A stretch of DNA of 64,000 nucleotides, taken from contig JAWQFJ010000626.1 in NCBI GenBank assembly GCA_034096865.1, forward strand, positions 7,501 through 71,500. The letters run 5' to 3'. The DNA is from Theodoxus fluviatilis (Eukaryota > Mollusca > Gastropoda > Cycloneritida > Neritidae). The first letter of the stretch is position 1. Every line of letters begins with the position of its first letter. The notes under the pieces are model-generated. The model saw nothing but the letters and a program-made list of their open reading frames with translations. It searched no databases and was not told the origin of the DNA. Positions 58,913 through 64,000 of this stretch are shown here, in pieces. The translations under genes and the position numbers were made by a program.

Positions 58913-59217
58913 GATTCATTGCAGATGATGTGATATCTGCCTTCTTAATGCAACTTTTCCATTCATTGCAAATGTTGCGATATCTGCCTTCTTAATGCAA
59001 CTTTTCCATTCATTGCAAATGTTGCGATATCTGCCTTCTTAATGCAACTTTTCCATTCATTGCAAATGTTGCGATATCTGCCTTCTTAATGCAACTTTTC
59101 CATTCATTGCAAATGTTGCGATATCTGCCTTCTTAATGCAACTTTTCCATTCATTGCAAATGTTGCGATATCTGCCTTCTTAATGCGACTTTTCCATTCA
59201 TTGCAAATGTTGCGATT
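58913..59217 (+). repeat. 47-bp tandem repeat, about six copies
   Basis: The unit gttgcgatatctgccttctt + aatgcaacttttccattcat + tgcaaat abuts the end of the 50-bp satellite. The first unit differs (gcagatgatgtgatatctgc) and the last is truncated. Confidence 0.95.
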
Positions 59218-59352
59218 CCACGTCCGAAAGAAAATAATAATAGCCAATAGCAAAAGCCTTAGGGCAGATTGTCTCCATTTAATACGCAAATGTTATCAAG
59301 CATACTGCATCTCTTCAGCAGACATATGCATATGAAACATTATACACGCGAT

Positions 59353-59545
59353 TCCCCCTGTGGGTTTTGGGAGAGAATTGACCCACCACGTCTCCCTACG
59401 CGATTCGTAAGAGGCGAATAACTAGGGACACCGTGACTTGATTAGCGTTTACTCCAAACTGTTCTAAAGATTTTCGTGCTTAACGGCCTTATATAGCCTA
59501 CAAAGGCTGATAGGCCGTAAAACACCAACCAACCAACCAACCAAA
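59353..59545 (+). mobile_element. Short interspersed repeat family A, full-length-like copy with (CCAA)n tail
   Basis: Same head and hairpin (agcctacaaaggctgatagg) as the other copies, but ending in a CCAA tetranucleotide tail. Confidence 0.8.
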
Positions 59546-60230
59546 TCATGCTGTTGACGCTTGTCGAGTAGCATTCTAGTTGACTGGAGATTTTGCCTAC
59601 CGGCGAAAGTATCTCTAGCCCAGTTGACATCACGTGATGGAAGGTTTTCGTCCAATTTATGCAAATGGAGGTCACACGAGAGGCTTGTGCGATAGCCGAT
59701 CTGCTCCCTGACATACGCCGTTAAAGTAGTTCTAAGACTATTTTGCACAAAACTCTTAACTTACGCTTGTTGAGGCAATAAACAAGCGTTTATTCGATAA
59801 AATAAAATGTTTGCGTTGAAATGGAAACAAGTTTTGACATCTGAATGATTTCTGTAAAAAGTGAAGAGAGAAATAGTATCAGAACGAACTATTTTTGGCG
59901 CAATGCTGTAACGCGAAGGGTCATGTCTATTACGCATTCATTGCGAACTGTGCCAGAGTCAATACTGACTCGGGTTCACATAATGGTCGAGTAGAAACAT
60001 GAAACTGCAAAACTGAACCTGTCATCGATCTGAGGCAGTGACCAATCGCACAGCTTTCGACTTCCATCTCGTCCAGCTCAAAGAGGGAACAAACAACCAC
60101 GAATCCTGAGTTACTCTAGCTCCTTTCAGTTCAAGAGTAAACAAGAAACATCATAATATTCTCGGTATTATGGGAACATTTTCCCTGGCCGGAAATGGTA
60201 TATGCAGATACCTAAAGAAGCGCCATTTTA

Positions 60231-60521
60231 TCAGTAATAGTGAGCACCATTTTCTGGTACTGCTGGGATGCAGCCCTCGCGCTCCAAAACGGCCATCAAA
60301 GAACCGCAGGGCACAGCTGAGGCTGCATCCAAGTGGAGCTGGCGCCAGAGCCAATGCCCAAGTGGATCATGTTTGCCTCCCACACTGATAAACTCACCCC
60401 ATCCCCCAGTGGCATACGCTGCTAGGGGCTGCCCATGTCCCAGCAGGACCCGGAAGCTGTACAGGTATGGGTTCCAGCTGAGAAGGGGAGTATCGTGCGG
60501 TAGCTGCAGTACGTAAATCAT
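60231..60521 (-). other. Unassigned 96-codon open frame in an intron
   Basis: The frame includes LLGHGQPLAAYATGGWGEFI and GGKHDPLGHWLWRQLHLDAA. The codon pattern is not obviously repetitive, so it could be a remnant of a mobile element or an unrecognised exon, but no family is recognised and no splice pair was found. The rest of 59546-60740 shows nothing else. Confidence 0.2.
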
Positions 60522-60740
60522 TAAAATGGTACCTCACATCAACGATTCCGCTTATTATTAGCTATCAGGCAACTTGCGTTACTCGTGCTGTGGAGAAGTG
60601 TGAAGGCTAGCCTGTCTACGTTGCAAGCGACTGTGCCAAGCGTTGAGCTGCTAGCCACAACGAGAGCCACGCGGACAGCATCGTGTACAGCAGTCTGGAG
60701 TGAACGTCCAGCGAATTCCTGACGATCGTTGGAGACTTAC

Positions 60741-60894
60741 CAGCGTCCTCCATGTTGTCGACAGCGTCGTCCACGCTGTCAAGCAAATCTAGGCTCATTC
60801 CCGCCATAGAGCCTATGGTGTCCTTGACGTTGTCCCGCATGTCATCTGCCATGTCTGTCATGGAGTCGGCAGCCTCGGACATCTTGGGGATGTC
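60741..60894 (-). CDS. Acidic membrane-protein gene, amphipathic acidic exon
   Basis: Acceptor CTGTGTACAG (G at 60895) and donor GACGCTG|GTAAGT (60740). It enters in phase 0 and leaves in phase 1. It encodes DIPKMSEAADSMTDMADDMR, DNVKDTIGSMAGMSLDLLDS and VDDAVDNMEDA, an acidic helical stretch that leads smoothly into the Asp/Ala exon 18.9 kb downstream (NMEDAVDDITDDMADAAG across the junction). The continuity of style across so long an intron supports the join. Confidence 0.75.
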
Positions 60895-61087
60895 CTGTAC
60901 ACAGACACAGCGACGTCAGGTCTTCATGATTTGTTTGTATGTGTGTAAGTGCATGCATGTGCTTTTGTTTCTTTAGCATGTTCTGTATATTGAGTTCATT
61001 GCAGAAAGAGAATATTCAAGGACGAAAAGTTGGCAGACTTGTTTTGAAGAGAGGGAGAGGTGGGTGGGTGGAGTGATTGATGAGGAC

Positions 61088-61094
<7 letters not shown>

Positions 61095-61148
<54 letters not shown>
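61095..61148. repeat. (GA)n microsatellite
   Basis: About 54 bp of GA repeat in the intron; on the - strand this is a CT run. Confidence 0.95.
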
Positions 61149-61150
<2 letters not shown>

Positions 61151-61422
61151 GGTTTTGGGAGTTGAAAGCAAAAAAAAACAAAAAAACAAACAAACTCGCA
61201 CACATGCAGGAACGTGTGCTGTCGAATGCACGCGCTCGCGTTCACATACACACACACACATGGACAAAGAGGCACATCAGAATAAGCTGAGACAACAAAG
61301 GATAACCACAGCTGCACACGGACACAACGCTGAATGGAAAGGGCCGAGACACATCCAGGTGGATCGATGCATTGACATTAGACACACTACGACAGAGATG
61401 CAACATTACAACAGGAACTTAC

Positions 61423-61524
61423 GTCCAACTTGCCCACTTTGCCGAAGTCGTCCACACTGATCTTGTTGATGGCGTTCTCTCCGAAAGCCTGGTCCGCCAC
61501 GCTGGCCAGTTTGCTGGGAAGTTC
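61423..61524 (-). CDS. Acidic membrane-protein gene, 34-codon exon after the membrane segment
   Basis: Acceptor CTGGTGCAG (G at 61525) and donor TTGGAC|GTAAGT (61422), phase 0 on both sides. It encodes ELPSKLASVADQAFGENAIN and KISVDDFGKVGKLD. The sequence is non-repetitive with a balanced composition, so it looks like a genuine conserved segment, but I do not recognise a family. It follows the membrane-spanning exon and precedes the acidic exon. Confidence 0.75.
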
Positions 61525-61747
61525 CTGCACCAGGAAAGAAGACACGATGTGAAGCAAATCGCTGTCGTGACTTCGATTTGGCCTCAGGGTCGTAGGCCGC
61601 AGTACACATTATTCTCACCCCGAAGGCAGCAAAGAGAAATGAACCGCAACAGAAACTTCCATGTCGTCATTTGTTTGCTGTACATAGACTTTGATTTACC
61701 ATTGAACATGGTTTTAGACCTACGTACTCATTTGTAGATAGTATAGC

Positions 61748-62530
61748 CTACCTCTCCAATAGTAGGCCCTATTGGCAATACATGTACTTGAAGATCTGTA
61801 TAGTAGGCCCTATTGGCAATACTTGAAGATCGCTATAGTAGGCCCTACTGGCAATACTTGAAGATCGCTATAGTAGGCCCTATTGGCAATACTTGAAGAT
61901 CTGTATAGTAGGCCCTATTGGCAATACTTGAAGATCGCTATAGTAGGCCCTATTGGCAATACTTGAAGATCTGTATAGTAGGCCCTATTGGCAATACTTG
62001 AAGATCTGTATAGTAGGCCCTATTGGCAATACTTGAAGATCGCTATAGTAGGCCCTATTGGCAATACTTGAAGATCTGTATAGTAGGCCCCATTGGCAAT
62101 ACTTGAAGATCTGTATAGTAGGCCCTATTGGCAATACTTGAAGATCTGTATAGTAGGCCCTACTGGCAATACTTGAAGATCTGTATAGTAGGCCCTATTG
62201 GCAATACTTGAAGATCGCTATAGTAGGCCCTATTGGCAATAATTGAAGATCTGTATAGTAGGCCCTATTGGCAATACTTGAAGATCTGTATAGTAGGCCC
62301 TATTGGCAATAATTGAAGATCGCTATAGTAGGCCCTATTGGCAATACTTGAAGATCTGTATAGTAGGCCCTATTGGCAATAATTGAAGATCGCTATAGTA
62401 GGCCCTATTGGCAATACTTGAAGATCGCTATAGTAGGCCCTATTGGCAATACTTGAAGATCTGTATAGTAGGCCCTACTGGCAATACTTGAAGATCTGTA
62501 TAGTAGGCCCTATTGGCAATACTTGAAGAT
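61748..62530. repeat. 35-bp tandem repeat, about 22 copies
   Basis: The unit tatagtaggccctattggca + atacttgaagatc ends in either tg or gc, giving two alternating classes (gatctg and gatcgc). It lies in the intron between the membrane exon and the next exon. Confidence 0.96.
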
Positions 62531-62899
62531 TAGGTTTTTTTGCAAATATATTTCAACGACGGGTATGCAGTGTTCAAACAAGATGTCTATGAACTCTTTG
62601 AAGAAGTCCTCTAATCCATTTAATTTTACAGAGTCTACGAGCAGGGCTGCAATTCCAACAGATCACTGATAGGGGAAAACTTTCTTCAAGCAGATGCAAT
62701 ATGATGGCGTTTGCCAGAAAACCATGCATTCTCTGACTTTATTTCGGTATAAAATAAGCCAGCTATTGGTATATTATAATAGTTGTCAACGGAATGTTAA
62801 TCATATCCACGAATCAAATTTTAAGGCTTTTCTTTACGAATTACTCGTTGATGATTATACACGAGTCATCAAGTGGTTGGCTTAAGACGTCATACTGAC

Positions 62900-63043
62900 C
62901 CTGTCGGAGTCATCTTCTTTGGAGAATTTCCCAGCGACGCCAAGGCCGATGAGAACTCCGGCCAATCCCACCACTCCTACAGCCACGCCCACCAGAAGCC
63001 ACTTGAGCAGTCCGCATTTTCTCCCCTGCTTGGCCACAGCCAC
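62900..63043 (-). CDS. Acidic membrane-protein gene, transmembrane exon
   Basis: Acceptor TGCGCTCTACAG (G at 63044) and donor GACAGG|GTCAGT (62899), 48 codons, phase 0. It encodes VAVAKQGRKCGLLKW, then a ~23-residue hydrophobic Gly/Val/Leu segment (LLVGVAVGVVGLAGVLIGLG), then VAGKFSKEDDSDR. Basic residues before and acidic residues after the helix predict a cytoplasmic N-terminus and a lumenal or extracellular acidic C-terminus by the positive-inside rule. That would put the Asp/Ala repeats outside the cytoplasm. The small-xxx-small spacing (GVAVGVVGLAGVLIGLG) favours helix packing. No further confident upstream exon is seen, so the N-terminus is probably outside the window. Confidence 0.78.
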
Positions 63044-63286
63044 CTGTAGAGCGCAAAATGCATAACAGTGTTACAGGAAATAGCGGGAACAGCGTCTACT
63101 TCATATCGGCAGTTTGGTTGTCTGCGTTAGGGTGTATGCCTTGTAACAAGTGTTTCCCCAAAACATTACACGAAGAGCACGATGGAGTCATCAGTGTTGC
63201 AATGAAAGTCAGCAATTGTAGGTATATATCTACCGTGCCCATCGATTTCTCTTAGTACAGCCGCAGATACCGAAGTTTAGACATAC

Positions 63287-63319
63287 CGACTTTCGCCTTG
63301 TCCTTAGGCTCTTGGTAGC
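63287..63319 (-). CDS. Possible small upstream exon of the acidic membrane-protein gene
   Basis: A 33-bp segment between TTTCCAAAG and CG|GTATGT on the - strand. In the phase needed by the membrane exon it reads ATKSLRTRRKS, a basic stretch; another phase reads YQEPKDKAKV. Either is plausible but too short to be convincing. Confidence 0.25.
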
Positions 63320-64000
63320 CTTTGGAAACAAGTCCGAAATTTTGCCAAGGTGACATCAGTTACATGATAATTTTGTGTAACACGAACAAACAAAAGTTCT
63401 GACGGCACGAAAAGAACACTGTTTGCTGTTCTCTTTTTCAAACGTGTTCTGTTCTTAATGGGATGGGTTTATCTTATCTTAAATCTTCCTCTTTACATTG
63501 ACATATGACATAGCTTTCTCGTGTAAAGTTTTGTGTGTGTTATGGTGTATTGGAAATTGGACAAACCAACTCAGATTCTAAAAGTAAAAACTGAATTTTA
63601 AAAAGAACGCGTACGCAGAATACAACTTCTCACATGCAAACATTGACGGACTTCCTAATTAAGACAAAGCCATGAAATTATTCAGCAATGAAAAAAAGAC
63701 AAAATCTTAAACGACAAGTTGCGTAAGTTTGTCGATTATTTTGATCTTATCAAAAAAACAGTTTGGGGTCGAATTGAGCCTGTGGTTTACTGATGAATTT
63801 TTCGCTTTTGACACATACTTTTATCAGTTAATGAAGTTGTCAGTATGTTTATGAGTTCCTCTTTCACACGGGAATAATCATTTGACTGTGACGAAGTCAC
63901 TGTCGATTTTCAGGTGAGAGTCTGAGGTGAGACTGCGGTGATTAGTGGATACCTGGCATGTCACACCTGGCTAATTAAGATGTTGACAGGTGACGGGGAA
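63320..64000. other. AT-rich sequence, no feature seen
   Basis: No exon, repeat or RNA gene recognised from here to the window end. Confidence 0.5.

Noticed and set aside
58146..58919. A 257-codon frame on the - strand (HSFILHSNNHCTLLSFHI)
   Set aside because: It is the satellite unit read over a 150-bp super-period.

Overview
The window is animal nuclear DNA. It has spliced genes with GT-AG introns, many microsatellites and several interspersed repeat families. The repeat style and intron density suggest an invertebrate, plausibly a marine mollusc such as a gastropod; this is inference, as nothing in the sequence proves the taxon. Two gaps of 10 N mark assembly joins (31472-31481 and 43446-43455).

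Two protein-coding genes lie tail to tail. The first, on the + strand from before the window to 33147, is an orthologue of SON, the nuclear-speckle splicing cofactor. I could place eleven exons: an acidic N-terminal exon, a Lys-rich exon, a large Arg/Ser exon, conserved linker exons containing GQFTGSTGVQ, a G-patch exon, and the two ends of the double-stranded-RNA-binding domain. Roughly 50-60 codons between the G-patch and the end of the dsRBM are absent. They should lie near the 31472 gap, where the surviving exon tail is fused to a minisatellite. The second gene, on the - strand from about 63043 (or beyond) to 39129, has five well-phased exons. They encode one transmembrane helix, a short acidic domain, a 380-residue Asp/Ala-rich repeat and a Gly/Phe-rich tail. 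I do not recognise this family.

The rest is repeats. The 6.4-kb SON intron after 12114 holds a complete-looking DIRS-order retrotransposon on the - strand (13015-18366). It has inverted terminal repeats, an internal complementary region joining copies of both outer ends, and a decayed tyrosine recombinase. Its reverse transcriptase is missing and GC-rich 128-bp tandem repeats lie between the remnants. Other mobile DNA includes five same-strand copies of a short interspersed repeat with a 3' hairpin and variable microsatellite tail, tRNA-derived SINE copies, TTAA-flanked piggyBac-type MITEs, and an 836-bp element full of TCAAGGTCA nuclear-receptor half-sites between 34-bp direct repeats. The largest array is a 17-kb, 50-bp-unit satellite inside one intron of the second gene.

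The most unusual theme is that many tandem arrays are built from gene punctuation. Splice acceptors (6 x 63 bp at 3198, 8 x 77 bp at 22870, and the satellite at 41796), a splice donor (29880-30200) and the SON stop codon (about 21 x 32 bp at 33114) are all reiterated in place, producing ladders of duplicate processing signals in a gene whose own product assists splicing.
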